From contig NZ_CP061800.1 in assembly GCF_017377395.1 (NCBI RefSeq), positions 7,425,001 through 7,489,000 of the forward strand: DNA of 64,000 nt, in the 5' to 3' direction. The stretch comes from Desulfonema magnum (GTDB lineage Bacteria; Desulfobacterota; Desulfobacteria; Desulfobacterales; 4be13). The notes beneath the pieces were generated by a model. The model was not told the origin of the DNA and did not search any database. It saw only the letters and a program-made list of their open reading frames with translations. How positions within the stretch are numbered: the first letter of the stretch is position 1; every line of letters begins with the position of its first letter. Positions 50,508 to 59,727 of this stretch are shown piece after piece. A program made the translations under genes and the position numbers.

Positions 50508-51176
50508 TTATTTAGCAAGCATGGCTCTCATCATATCCCCGGCATTTTCAGCATAATCTGCCACAGCGCCCAATGTTTCAGCCAGTCTGACCATATGGAA
50601 TATGGTGACAGGATCCTGAATCACAGAAAAAATTTTTCTTTTCAAAGCATCCTCCAAGATATCTGCTTCATGTTCCAGATTCCGAAGATTTTGGATAATA
50701 TCCTTTACCCGTTTTCGTTGTTGTTCTGAATACGTTCTGAAATACTTTCTTGCCTCAGCCACCATTGTGTTTAATTCCTCAATTGGCTGAACAATCGCAT
50801 CAATCATCAGAAGAAAATCTTTTTCAAGTGATTCCGGGATTCCGGGTTCGGGTCTGTAAGAAATCCAGTCGAGGGTTTCCTTCACTGCGTCAAGGACATG
50901 ATCCTGTTCTCTTAAATATCTGAATAACTGAAATTTATCCACGGGCATCAGGGTTCCTTTTGGAAGATGGCCGCGTATGCGTCGTTTAATGACATCAGCC
51001 TCATTTTCCAGTTTTCTGACTTCCTGTCTGAACTCCTCATATGATGAGCATTTGCTTGAAATATGACATTCAACAGCCTGCTGAAATGCCCACACACATT
51101 CCTTTACTTTTTCCGCATGTTCCTGAAGGCCGTCAAATGGGGATGTTATAAACAAAGATAAAAATGGAAAGCGCAT
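50508..51176 (-). CDS. PhoU-like DUF47 protein (PiT partner)
   Basis: 222 residues of the DUF47/TIGR00153 group, helical PhoU-like proteins that usually accompany PiT transporters and modulate phosphate uptake. Visible features: FEPLQEHAEKV-like FDGLQEHAEKVKECV, KLENEADVIKRRIRGHL and NLEHEADILEDALKRKIF (paired E.D metal-binding helices). ATG at 51176 has AAGGAG. The gap to the PiT gene is 13 bases. Confidence 0.9.
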   Translation of the reverse strand: MRFPFLSLFITSPFDGLQEHAEKVKECVWAFQQAVECHISSKCSSYEEFRQEVRKLENEADVIKRRIRGHLPKGTLMPVDKFQLFRYLREQDHVLDAVKETLDWISYRPEPGIPESLEKDFLLMIDAIVQPIEELNTMVAEARKYFRTYSEQQRKRVKDIIQNLRNLEHEADILEDALKRKIFSVIQDPVTIFHMVRLAETLGAVADYAENAGDMMRAMLAK

Positions 51177-51189
51177 ACAAACTCCTTAA

Positions 51190-52416
51190 TTATAAAAACA
51201 ACAGAAGTATTTTGAATATAGCCATAGAGGTTATGGCGGAAGCAGGCACTGTCAGCACCCAGTAAAGCATTATCTTAAATATAATCCTGAAATTAACCGC
51301 TTCCACTCCCCGTGCCAGCCCTACGCCCAGGACCCCGCCCACAGCAGCATGGGTTGTGGATACGGGCAGCCCCAGTTTGGAGGCCACAAGCACAGTTGTC
51401 GCGGCAGCAAAATCAACAGAAAAACCGCGTGTATTGCTAAGCGTGGTTATTTTTGTACCAATGGTATCCATAACACGATATCCGCACATGGAAACTCCGC
51501 AGGCAATTCCCAGACCCCCAAACAGAAGGAGATACACAGGTACGGATACTGTGCCTTCCACACTCCCGGTTTTTACCATGAAATAAATGATCGCAAGCGG
51601 ACCAATGGCGTTTGCAACATCGTTCGCCCCTTGGGACAGCGCAACATAACAGGAGGTTCCGATCTGGATACGCCTGAATATCTCTTCAGTGCCATTATGT
51701 CCCTTGTCCTTTAAAAACCGCTTTAAAAGTTCTTTTCCCACAAGCCCCAGACTGACAGATAAAATCAGAGCGATAAGCAAAGCCACCGGCGTTGACACTG
51801 CCAAGGTTTTTCCCAGAGGGGTTTTGAACAGAAATGAAAGCACTACAATAAAAAATGTAAGCCCCATAAAAAAAGGGGAAAGTTCCAATCCCCGGGCAAA
51901 TGAATCCTCCTTGGAAAGTATCAGTTTTACAATCGTCTTTAACATTAAAAATGCAATGACAAGGCTGAAAACCGGGGAAATGATCCAGCTCATCACAACA
52001 GCAAGAAGATTTTTCCAGTTAATGACAGAAAATCCCCCGGCCATGATTCCGAAACCGATCATTGCGCCGACAATCGAATGTGTTGTTGAAACTGGCAACG
52101 ACTTCCAGGTCGAAAAACTGACCCACAAAGAAGCCGCAAGAAGCGCGGAAAGCCCTCCGATAAGAACCAGGTGGGGATCTTGAAAAATCTCAGTCGAAAC
52201 AATTCCTTTACGAATTGTGTTCGTAACATGAGAACCGATAAACGTAGCGCCGACGATATTCAGAATACCTGCAATAAATACGGCCTGCCGAAGGGTAATC
52301 GCCTTTGCGCCGACAGCCGAAGCCATGGAATTGGCAACATCATTGGCCCCGATGTTCCAGGACATATAAAAACCAAGAATATAGCCAGTAATCAGAATGT
52401 AATATTCTATGGACAT
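51190..52416 (-). CDS. pit: PiT-family inorganic phosphate transporter
   Basis: Low-affinity phosphate permease coupled to protons, sodium or metal ions. 408 residues with about ten membrane segments and the duplicated PiT signatures GANDVANSMASAVGAKAI (N-terminal half) and SQGANDVANAIGPLAI (C-terminal half), plus SLPVSTTHSIVGAMIG and GLPVSTTHAAVGGVLG. ATG at 52416 with AAGGAAAA. Cotranscribed with the DUF47 gene. Confidence 0.95.
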   Translation of the reverse strand: MSIEYYILITGYILGFYMSWNIGANDVANSMASAVGAKAITLRQAVFIAGILNIVGATFIGSHVTNTIRKGIVSTEIFQDPHLVLIGGLSALLAASLWVSFSTWKSLPVSTTHSIVGAMIGFGIMAGGFSVINWKNLLAVVMSWIISPVFSLVIAFLMLKTIVKLILSKEDSFARGLELSPFFMGLTFFIVVLSFLFKTPLGKTLAVSTPVALLIALILSVSLGLVGKELLKRFLKDKGHNGTEEIFRRIQIGTSCYVALSQGANDVANAIGPLAIIYFMVKTGSVEGTVSVPVYLLLFGGLGIACGVSMCGYRVMDTIGTKITTLSNTRGFSVDFAAATTVLVASKLGLPVSTTHAAVGGVLGVGLARGVEAVNFRIIFKIMLYWVLTVPASAITSMAIFKILLLFL

Positions 52417-52626
52417 TTTTCCTTTAATTTAAATAAGATAAAATTTTCTTCCTGTTTCAGATTAAATTCCCCACAAGATTTGATTTGTCGGGTGGCACTC
52501 AGATTTAACATGCAGTTATCAATTCCTATAAATATTGTAAAGAAGAAACTTGATCAATTTAATGTATGCCCATTTTGCCATATTCAGCAGATCGAAAAAT
52601 TTCCGGGCTGTGGACGGGACCCCAAA

Positions 52627-52682
52627 GAAACCCGGCTTTTTTCCCGGACGAACTGTCTCCCCGGCCCGAAAAGCCGGGTTTC
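52627..52682. repeat. Short AAACCCGG hairpin repeat
   Basis: GAAACCCGGCTTTT (52627-52640) and AAAAGCCGGGTTTC (52669-52682) are perfect inverted arms. Its right end is the insertion point of the adjacent element. Confidence 0.85.
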
Positions 52683-52687
52683 TCCCC

Positions 52688-52856
52688 ATATGCATCAGGC
52701 TAAGATTACAACCTACTGTTTTTATTAACTCTGATTTTGCCGGACGGGGTTTGCAACCCCGTCCGGAATATTTTCCGGATCGCCGCCCGCAAACGTTTCG
52801 GACGGGGTTGCAAACCCCGTCCGGCAGCCGTCCCGCATTCTTAGCCTGATGCATAT
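52688..52856. mobile_element. 169-bp MITE-like element with 18-bp terminal inverted repeats
   Basis: Ends ATATGCATCAGGCTAAGA and TCTTAGCCTGATGCATAT. Flanked on both sides by GGGTTTCTCCCC (52676-52687 and 52858-52869), which looks like a target-site duplication. The interior holds two CGGACGGGG palindromes (about 52740-52766 and 52799-52824). No coding capacity; would need a transposase from elsewhere. Confidence 0.65.
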
Positions 52857-53034
52857 GGGGTTTCTCCCCCCTTTTACACATCCGAAAAAATCAGCCACAA
52901 AGCCACAAAGAGACTTCGTGAAACTTCGTGCCTTCGTGCCTTTGTGGCTTTGTGGCGAAAAAAACGGATATCTCCCCGCCTCTTACACATAAAACCTGTC
53001 CTTGTGTAAAAGGTGGGACATATCCAAAAATAAA

Positions 53035-54468
53035 TTAAAAATGCTTTGACGGAGTACGCTTCTTTTCTCTTACCCGGTATTTTCTGATTTCCCTCAGCAT
53101 TTCCTCAAGTTCGAGCTTTTTATCCGGATCAGAAGTAAGGTTCAGAGATTTTTTCAAATGAAACTCGGCGTTTTTCCACTTTTCAGCATTTTTATAATAA
53201 ATTCCGAGGTAATAATGGGCCTCCTTTAATTTTCCCTGTTTGCCGTAAGCTTCCCCGAGGAAATAAAATGCCTGTTTATAATCCGGGTGTTTTTCCACAA
53301 GCGTCTCAAACGTGGATGCGGCCTTTTCAAATGTATTCAGTTCCATCTGAGTTCGCCCGAGAAAAAAAAGTCCCTCAGCATTAAAAGGTTCGATGCTGAC
53401 AGAACCTTCCAGAGCTTTTAATGCTTCCGGATAGTTGCCATCAAGCAAATAGGCTCTGCCAAGGTCTTTTAAAATATACGGGTCAAACATCCTTTTTTCC
53501 AAAGCTTTTTTAAAATGAACGATTGCATCTTTACGGTTGCCTGTTCTTTCCAGAATCAGCCCGTACCCATAACGCGCCAGCGGATCACGGGGATATTTGC
53601 GGACCCCAACCTCAAATCTTTCTAATGCTTTGTTTCTATTTCCATACACAGCGACAAGCCGGGTATGCGCCCTTCTGAACGCCGAATTCCGAATTTCCAG
53701 TTTCGAGTTTCCAGTTTCAAGTTTCAAATTTCCACTAATATAGCCAATGCGCTCTTCCACAGCAGGATGGGTCATAAGGTATGTGGGAATTACGTCTGAC
53801 CCGAACCATTGTTTATTCCTGATTTTTTTCAGAACAGTCAGCAAGCCTGCCGCACTGTATCCTGTGCGGGCCAGATATTTCAGTCCGAGCTGGTCCGCCT
53901 GTCTTTCATCGTCACGGCTGTAGGCAAGAGACAGGGACTGACCTGCGGCCACAGTTCCCACACTCACGGCATTGGCTGCCGCGCCTGCTCCGCCGATCCC
54001 CAGAAATATACCTGCGGCAATACCCGCAAGCGTTGCCAGCCCGATTTTTGATGAACGTTCAATTTTTTGGGACACATGGCGGCAAACCACATGCGCGATT
54101 TCATGGGCAAGAATTCCTGCAAGTTCCTCCTCAGTTTCCATGTCCTCAAAAAGTCCGCTGTATATAAAGATATGACCGGCCGGTGTTGCAAATGCATTAT
54201 AATTATCTTCTTTTATAACATAAAAATGATATTTAAACGGCTGGGCAGGAAGCGATGAAACAATTTTCTGGCCGACGTTGTTCACATAATCCGTAATCGG
54301 GGGATCTTTAATTAATTTAAGATGTTTAAAAACAACTTTCATGAATTCACGGGAAAGTTCTTCTTCTTCTCTGATGGTGATACATAAGGCATTTTTTGGG
54401 AAAAATATATGAGCAGTGAGCATGACAGCAATATAAATGATAAATAATTTTCTGACAGACTCTTTCAT
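53035..54468 (-). CDS. M48 metalloprotease with TPR domain (BepA-like)
   Basis: Periplasmic zinc protease and chaperone for outer-membrane protein assembly. 477 residues: signal peptide (to about 29), M48 domain (about 30-245) with zinc motif HEIAH and the third-ligand region DDERQADQLG, then TPR units from about 265 to 450 (YPRDPLARYGYGLILERTG; DPYILKDLGRAYLLDGNYPEAL). At the junction, residues NLKLETGNSKLEIRNS (about 247-262) are encoded by heptamer repeats. Start ATG at 54468 has GAGGTG. Localisation is predicted, not shown. Confidence 0.9.
   Translation of the reverse strand: MKESVRKLFIIYIAVMLTAHIFFPKNALCITIREEEELSREFMKVVFKHLKLIKDPPITDYVNNVGQKIVSSLPAQPFKYHFYVIKEDNYNAFATPAGHIFIYSGLFEDMETEEELAGILAHEIAHVVCRHVSQKIERSSKIGLATLAGIAAGIFLGIGGAGAAANAVSVGTVAAGQSLSLAYSRDDERQADQLGLKYLARTGYSAAGLLTVLKKIRNKQWFGSDVIPTYLMTHPAVEERIGYISGNLKLETGNSKLEIRNSAFRRAHTRLVAVYGNRNKALERFEVGVRKYPRDPLARYGYGLILERTGNRKDAIVHFKKALEKRMFDPYILKDLGRAYLLDGNYPEALKALEGSVSIEPFNAEGLFFLGRTQMELNTFEKAASTFETLVEKHPDYKQAFYFLGEAYGKQGKLKEAHYYLGIYYKNAEKWKNAEFHLKKSLNLTSDPDKKLELEEMLREIRKYRVREKKRTPSKHF
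53691..53733 (-). repeat. In-frame heptamer array inside the M48 gene
   Basis: Six degenerate GAAACTG/GAAACTT/GAAATTC units on the minus strand (42 bases, a multiple of 3) lie at the boundary between the protease and TPR domains. Confidence 0.85.
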
Positions 54469-54484
54469 AAAGCACCTCTTTTAG

Positions 54485-54574
54485 CGTGAAAATACATTTT
54501 GAAAAGCCGGGTTTTTTATCTGAAAATATTTTCATAACCAGGGGCGAAAAACCCGGCTTTTTCATGAATGTTTA
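54485..54574. repeat. Long AAGCCGGG hairpin repeat, copy 3
   Basis: GTGAAAATACATTTTGAAAAGCCGGG... to AACCCGGCTTTTTCATGA; both cores intact. It sits immediately upstream of the M48 gene start. Confidence 0.85.
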
Positions 54575-54622
54575 TATGAAAGTCCGGAGTGCAAAAATTA
54601 AGCGAAGCGGTTTTTTGCAGAA

Positions 54623-54672
54623 ACTTTCATGCCTCGTTGTGACCGGCAGATCATGGCCGTTTATATGAAAGT
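54623..54672. repeat. Covarying hairpin repeat, copy 2
   Basis: Arms ACTTTCAT (54623-54630) and ATGAAAGT (54665-54672) around CGTTGTGACCGGCAGATCATGG-CCGTTTAT (inner stem CGGC/GCCG). Confidence 0.75.
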
Positions 54673-54709
54673 GTTAGGTGTTAAGTGTTAAGTGTTAGGA
54701 AAAACAGCA

Positions 54710-54769
54710 AAATTTTCATCATTCGTTGTGACCGGCAGATCATGGCCGTTTATTTGAATTTGAAAATTT
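54710..54769. repeat. Covarying hairpin repeat, copy 3
   Basis: Arms AAATTTTCA (54710-54718) and TGAAAATTT (54761-54769) around the same core. The arm sequence differs from copies 1 and 2 but is again self-complementary. Confidence 0.75.
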
Positions 54770-55187
54770 CCTTTATGCCAAGGATATTTAAAAATAGCCG
54801 AAAAAAGATTGTGTTGTCAAATTCTAATTTACGCGATGTGCAACCTGTAATGCCACGAAGACACAAAGGCACGAAGTTCCGCGAAGGCGATTTGTGCTCC
54901 TTTGTGCCTCCGTGTCTTTGTGGCATTTGTTTGTCCGTGATCTCCCCGGTTAAAAAAAAGTTGCACCTGGCGTTAATTTATAACTTATTGAAAAGACAGA
55001 GGGGCATATTTAAAAATTCGAATATGCCATTTCTCTGGGCAGTTCAGTACCATCCCTGATGCAAAGTATTTTTTCGTTGAACTTATCAGGTCTCCCGGTT
55101 TCTTCTTTTGTAAGGATAAAACTAAGTTTTGACATGCAAGCGTTTCCATGTTAATTTTCTTTGCAACAGACGTTATCAGCAGATGGG

Positions 55188-55690
55188 TCACACCCAGCCT
55201 CGTTCCTATGTTCGCGTGCGAATGCCTTCACGCTTCGCGTCCAGGACGAAATCAGGACGCGAAGCGTCCGTCCTGCATTCCCACGCAAAGCGTGGGAACG
55301 AGATTGCCGAAAATTTTTTTTAATCTTTGGGAAAGATAAGCCATGAATCCGAAGTTTAGCCTCGTTCCCATGCTTCGCGTGGGAATGCCTTCGGGACGCT
55401 TCGCGTCCCGGACAAAATCAGGACGCGAAGCGTCCGTGCTGCATTCCCACGCAAAGCGTGGGAACGAGGTTTCTGGAAATTTTTTTTAATCTTTGGGAAA
55501 GATAAGCCATGAATCCGAAGTTTAGCCTCGTTCCCATGCTTCGCGTGGGAATGCCTTCGGGACGCTTCGCGTCCCGGACAAAATCAGGACGCGAAGCGTC
55601 CGTCCTGCGTTCCCACGCAAAGCGTGGGAACGAGATTGCCGGAATTTTTTTTAATCTTTGGGAAAGATAAGCCATGAATCCGAAGTTTCT
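55188..55690. repeat. Triplicated hairpin plus moxR start unit
   Basis: Three tandem units of about 165 bases. Each has a complex GCGTGGGAACG-type hairpin (CGTTCCCATGCTTCGCGTGG, GGACGCTTCGCGTCC, CGTGGGAACGAG) followed by TCTTTGGGAAAGATAAGCC-ATG-AATCCGAAGTTT, the ribosome site and first five codons of moxR. The ATGs fall at 55343, 55509 and 55674; only the last leads into moxR. The first two open 48- and 53-codon decoy frames. Confidence 0.88.
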
Positions 55691-56588
55691 GAGTATTGTT
55701 GAACAAATCAGCAGTGTTATTTTAGGTAAGGAAGAGCAAATCAAACTGGCCCTGACCTGTTTGTTTGCCAAAGGACATCTGCTCATCGAAGACATTCCCG
55801 GAATTGGCAAAACCACTCTGGCCAAGGTGCTGTCCAAATGTCTGGGGCTTGATTTCCGCCGCGTGCAATTTACAAGCGACATGCTTCCCGGTGATATCCT
55901 GGGCATTTCGGTTTTTGAACAAAAAAGCAGTTCCTTTGTGTTTCATCCCGGGCCGGTATTTACCCAGGTACTTCTCGCGGATGAAATTAACCGGGCAACC
56001 CCCAAGACCCAGAGCGCGCTGCTTGAAGCCATGGAGGAACAGCAGGTCACAATTGAAGATAAGACACGACGTCTGAAAAGCCCTTTTTTCGTCATTGCCA
56101 CTCAGAATCCCTTTGAACATTCCGGTACTTTTCCCCTTCCGGAATCCCAGCTGGACCGTTTTCTCATGCGTATTGAGCTTGGCTATCCCGGGAGAGAGGC
56201 AGAAAAAGAACTTCTGAAAGGAGGGGGAAGCCAGAACTTTTTTTCTGATATGGATTCCTGCCTCATAGCTGACGATGTTCTGACGATCCAGGAAAAAATC
56301 ACCCGGATTCATATTTCAGACGCCCTTTTGGAATATCTTCAGGATATCCTTGATTTTACACGCACATCTTCTTATTTCTACACAGGACTCTCTCCGCGAG
56401 CCGGTCTTGCCCTTTTGCGGGCAGTCCGGTCCTGGGCGTTTCTCCATGGCAGGGATTATGCCCTGCCCGAAGACCTTCAAAAAATCCTGCCCTGGGTGGT
56501 CGGACACAGGCTCCGCGCCAAAGAAGATTTTGGGGAATTCTCCCGGGACAGACTTAACGCGCTTTTAACGGAGGTCCCGATTCCATGA
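55674..56588 (+). CDS. MoxR-family AAA+ ATPase
   Basis: Chaperone-like ATPase that acts with VWA or DUF58 proteins in complex assembly. 304 residues with Walker A (IEDIPGIGKTTLAK, about residues 38-51), Walker B VLLADEINRATPKTQSALLEAM, sensor ATQNPFEHSGTFPLPESQLDRF and the C-terminal lid (GLSPRAGLALLRA). ATG at 55674 with GGAAAGATAA upstream, third in a series of duplicated starts. It overlaps the next gene by four bases (ATGA). Confidence 0.94.
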   Translation: MNPKFLSIVEQISSVILGKEEQIKLALTCLFAKGHLLIEDIPGIGKTTLAKVLSKCLGLDFRRVQFTSDMLPGDILGISVFEQKSSSFVFHPGPVFTQVLLADEINRATPKTQSALLEAMEEQQVTIEDKTRRLKSPFFVIATQNPFEHSGTFPLPESQLDRFLMRIELGYPGREAEKELLKGGGSQNFFSDMDSCLIADDVLTIQEKITRIHISDALLEYLQDILDFTRTSSYFYTGLSPRAGLALLRAVRSWAFLHGRDYALPEDLQKILPWVVGHRLRAKEDFGEFSRDRLNALLTEVPIP

Positions 56589-57553
56589 TGAAACGTTTTT
56601 TCTTGAAAAAATTCTTCTGGAAGACAACCCCCTCGCCCCGGGCTTTGAGAAAAAAAATATATATCCTTCCGACCCGCTACGGTTTGCTGTTTCTCATCAT
56701 TCTGGTGGCCATGCTTGCGGGATCCGCAAACTATAATAACAACCTCGGATTTTTACTGACCTTTCTTTTGGGGAGCATGGCTTTCATCTCTGTTTTGCAT
56801 ACGTTCAGAAACATTTCCGGAATTCAGATTGTATCTGTCAGAACAAAACCCGTTTTTGCCAATCAGAAAGCGGTTTTTGAATTTATTGTTCGTATGGGAG
56901 CCACCCCTCAGTTGGCGATTTCATTCAGGTTTCCCGGGGGAGAAACCACCCGGGGGGATATCTTGCCGGATAAAGGCAATTCAGTCAGAGATAATTTGGT
57001 CAGCGTCCGGGTCATGGCCGAACAAAGGGGGATATTCAGGCCCGGGCCTTTGCACATTTCCACTGAATATCCCCTGGGACTTTTCCGTTCATGGTACAGA
57101 CTTTATCTTGATCTGGAATGTACTGTTTATCCGCGTCCCTTCTCCGGCTTCTTCGATCCTGTGAACGCAGATTCCTCAGCATACGACAATGACACAGAAA
57201 ACGAGGCAGGTCCGGGAGTTGATGATTTTAAAGGACTGAAGGCTTATCAGCCAGGGGATCCGCTTCAGCACATTTCCTGGAAAGCCTTTTCCCGGGGCCA
57301 GGGACTCCTTACCAAAGAATTTGTCACACACTCCGGTTCATCTGTTGTTTTGGACTGGTATGCGCTTAAAGACTCGGATACAGAACGAAAATTATCCAAG
57401 CTCTGCGATATGGTTCTGAAAGCAAACCGCCTCAATTTGGAGTACGAACTCAGACTGCCGGGAAAAACCATCGGACCGGACAAAGGCGAAGCTCATAAGC
57501 ATAATTGCTTAAAATCAATGGCAATTTTCGCCTTGCCCCCGGAGGATGTATGA
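56585..57553 (+). CDS. DUF58 membrane protein
   Basis: 322 residues: basic N-terminus, two membrane helices (about 35-75), then the DUF58/VWA-like domain with the hallmark FKGLKAYQPGDPLQHISWKAFSR. It usually sits between moxR and a transglutaminase-like gene, as here, and is thought to work with MoxR. Start overlaps moxR (ATGA); end overlaps the next gene. Function not shown. Confidence 0.9.
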   Translation: MMKRFFLKKFFWKTTPSPRALRKKIYILPTRYGLLFLIILVAMLAGSANYNNNLGFLLTFLLGSMAFISVLHTFRNISGIQIVSVRTKPVFANQKAVFEFIVRMGATPQLAISFRFPGGETTRGDILPDKGNSVRDNLVSVRVMAEQRGIFRPGPLHISTEYPLGLFRSWYRLYLDLECTVYPRPFSGFFDPVNADSSAYDNDTENEAGPGVDDFKGLKAYQPGDPLQHISWKAFSRGQGLLTKEFVTHSGSSVVLDWYALKDSDTERKLSKLCDMVLKANRLNLEYELRLPGKTIGPDKGEAHKHNCLKSMAIFALPPEDV

Positions 57554-59499
57554 AAACATCCGACAGGTATGTTCCGCCGATTCTTATGACGCTTTTTGTG
57601 GCAATGGTCCCTTTTGTATTTCGACTTCCGTTTTGGATCATTTTGTGGTGTCTTTTTCTCTGGGGCTATATATTACTGACAGTGAAATACGCATGGCCCT
57701 GGCCCAAAAAGCAGATTCGTCTGCTGCTGACGCTCTGCGGCTTTGCCGGTGTTCTGCTGGACGCGGGCTATGTCTTTGGCGGGGATGCATATGTGGGCGT
57801 GTTGTCCGTCATGGCAGGTCTGAAGCCCCTGGAGATGCGGTCCCACCGGGACAGAATGATCACCGTTTTCATTGCTTATTTTATCATCATCACTGGTTTG
57901 TTTGAGTCTGAATCTTTGGCAATAACCATCTATATGTTTTTGTCTGTTTTTGTCACCACAGCAGTTTTGATCCATATCAACCATCCCGGGGGACAGCTAA
58001 AAGCAAAATTACGTTTATCCGCTCTGATTATAATGCAGGCGATCCCCCTGATGATCGTGCTTTTTTTTCTTTTTCCGAGAATTCACGGCAGCTTGTGGGG
58101 AATTCCGATACAAGGCAGTGGCAAAACAGGTTTTACAGACAGCCTGAGTCCGGGAAACATATCTGATCTTGTCCGCAGTCATAAAACAGCGTTCAGAGCG
58201 GAATTCGAAGAAAGTATTCCTGAACGTTATCTCCTCTATTGGCGGGGTATTGTGTTTGAATATTTCGACGGAATGCGTTGGCATCAGGGGAAAAAAATTC
58301 CGACAGCCGCCGGCCCCGAACACGGCAAAGGTCCTGTCGGATACAGCATTACCCTGGAACCTCATCATCAGAAATGGCTCTTTGCCCTGGATATGCCCCT
58401 TTCCCCCCCTCCCATTGGAAGAATGCTCCATGATTATACCCTGGTGTCAATACGCAAGGTCAGACAAAAAATTCGTTATCAGCTTAAATCCTATACCAGT
58501 TATAACACTGCATCGGATACCACATGGAAACATCAAGTTATGGAACTTCCTGACCGGGGAAATCCCAAAGCCAGGGAACTGGCTCAGAAATGGGCTGATG
58601 ACACGGATAATGCCTGGCAAATCATTGACTCGGCCCTCACATTCTTCAGGAAAAACAAATTCATTTATACCCTCCGACCGCCGCTTCTCAGAAAAGATTC
58701 CATTGATGATTTCTTATTCAGAACCCAAAAAGGGTATTGTGAGCATTACGCGTCCGCGTTTGTTTTTCTTATGCGCGCTGCAAATATTCCGTCCCGAATC
58801 GTGGGCGGATATCTCGGGGGACAGGTAAATCCATATGGAAACTATCTCATTGTCCGGCAATCCGATGCACATGCCTGGGCCGAGGTCTGGCTTGACAAAA
58901 AAGGATGGGTAAGAGTTGATCCCACATCAGCCGTGGCCCCGGAAAGAATCGAAAGCGGCATTGAAGAAGTGCTTTCCCTTGAAGAAATTCCTGATTTTCT
59001 GTCACTAAAGCAGCTCGGCCCTTTTGCAGAATACTGGAAAAAAATTCAACTCGGATGGGATGTTGTGAATACCCAGTGGGATATATGGTTTGTCGGGTAT
59101 TCATCTGATCAGCAGAAAACTTTGCTATCAAAAATCGGAATAAAAAACGGTCACTGGAAAGGACCCGTAAAATGGATTCTTTTATCCGTGGGGATGATAA
59201 GTGTTTTTGTTTTTCTGTTTTCAATACGGATACTTAAAAAACCTTCTGCAAAAAAAGACCTTGTTCAGCAATTCTATAATGAATTTTGTGAAAAATTTGC
59301 CCGGGTCGGCATTCCCAGAAGACCGGATCAGGGGCCTTCGGATTATGCGAAAATGATAGGGACGCTGAGACAGGACCTGAAAGCAAGTGTTAATGAAATT
59401 ACCGAACTTTATATTTCACTTCGATATGGGCACGGAGGAGAGCCGGACGACCTGAAACGGTTTAAATCTCTGGTTAAAAAAATCAGAATTGAAAATTGA
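57550..59499 (+). CDS. TgpA-type membrane transglutaminase-like protein
   Basis: 649 residues. Six or so N-terminal membrane helices (about 10-190; DUF3488-like, with FLFPRIHGSLWG after them), a periplasmic transglutaminase core with catalytic Cys in GYCEHYASAFVFLMRAANIPSR, His in AHAWAEVWL and Asp in WVRVDPTSAV, then one more membrane helix (about 555) and a short DUF4129-like tail. ATG at 57550 overlaps the DUF58 stop (ATGA), GGAGG upstream. The operon type is conserved; target of the enzyme unknown. Confidence 0.92.
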   Translation: MKTSDRYVPPILMTLFVAMVPFVFRLPFWIILWCLFLWGYILLTVKYAWPWPKKQIRLLLTLCGFAGVLLDAGYVFGGDAYVGVLSVMAGLKPLEMRSHRDRMITVFIAYFIIITGLFESESLAITIYMFLSVFVTTAVLIHINHPGGQLKAKLRLSALIIMQAIPLMIVLFFLFPRIHGSLWGIPIQGSGKTGFTDSLSPGNISDLVRSHKTAFRAEFEESIPERYLLYWRGIVFEYFDGMRWHQGKKIPTAAGPEHGKGPVGYSITLEPHHQKWLFALDMPLSPPPIGRMLHDYTLVSIRKVRQKIRYQLKSYTSYNTASDTTWKHQVMELPDRGNPKARELAQKWADDTDNAWQIIDSALTFFRKNKFIYTLRPPLLRKDSIDDFLFRTQKGYCEHYASAFVFLMRAANIPSRIVGGYLGGQVNPYGNYLIVRQSDAHAWAEVWLDKKGWVRVDPTSAVAPERIESGIEEVLSLEEIPDFLSLKQLGPFAEYWKKIQLGWDVVNTQWDIWFVGYSSDQQKTLLSKIGIKNGHWKGPVKWILLSVGMISVFVFLFSIRILKKPSAKKDLVQQFYNEFCEKFARVGIPRRPDQGPSDYAKMIGTLRQDLKASVNEITELYISLRYGHGGEPDDLKRFKSLVKKIRIEN

Positions 59500-59526
59500 A
59501 AATTGAAAATTGAAAATTGAAAATTA
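59491..59526. repeat. Heptamer array AATTGAA
   Basis: Five AATTGAA units beginning in the last codons of the transglutaminase gene and continuing after its stop (59499). Confidence 0.85.
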
Positions 59527-59727
59527 ATCTTTGCAGATGTCAGTATATAATGAAAATTGATAGCATTAATACTTGAATATGTTAAAAGTATGTTTATTGT
59601 TTTTAAATTATGTTAAATCAATAGGTCACGATCTTTGAAATGATCTGAATCTGTTTGTAAATCCACCGGGACTCAGGATTGCCGAACGCGTCGGCAAACA
59701 GCCTTCACTCTGTCCGTCCTTATACAT

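Larger units (their letters stand above)
52417..53034. other. Repeat-filled gap upstream of PiT
   Basis: About 620 bases. Contains a short AAACCCGG hairpin (52627-52682), the MITE-like element (52688-52856) and an inverted AGCCACAAAG/CTTTGTGGCT pair (52892-52957) related to the 73-bp minisatellite unit. No gene is seen. Confidence 0.8.
54469..55673. other. Repeat-rich gap between the M48 gene and moxR
   Basis: About 1.2 kb with no convincing gene. Left to right: long AAGCCGGG hairpin, two covarying hairpin repeats, a TGTTAAG/TGTTAGG heptamer run (54672-54698), an inverted TGCCACGAAG/CTTTGTGGCA pair (54851-54928), about 240 bases with nothing recognisable, and the triplicated moxR leader unit (55188-55690). 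Confidence 0.75.

Noticed and set aside
55188-55690. Possible CRISPR or att sites in the triplicated unit
   Set aside because: The repeats are nearly identical throughout and carry the moxR start; no spacer diversity, no integrase.
55418-55906. 162-codon minus-strand frame antisense to the moxR start
   Set aside because: Made of antisense hairpin repeats (ISFPRFAWERRTDASRP) and antisense moxR.
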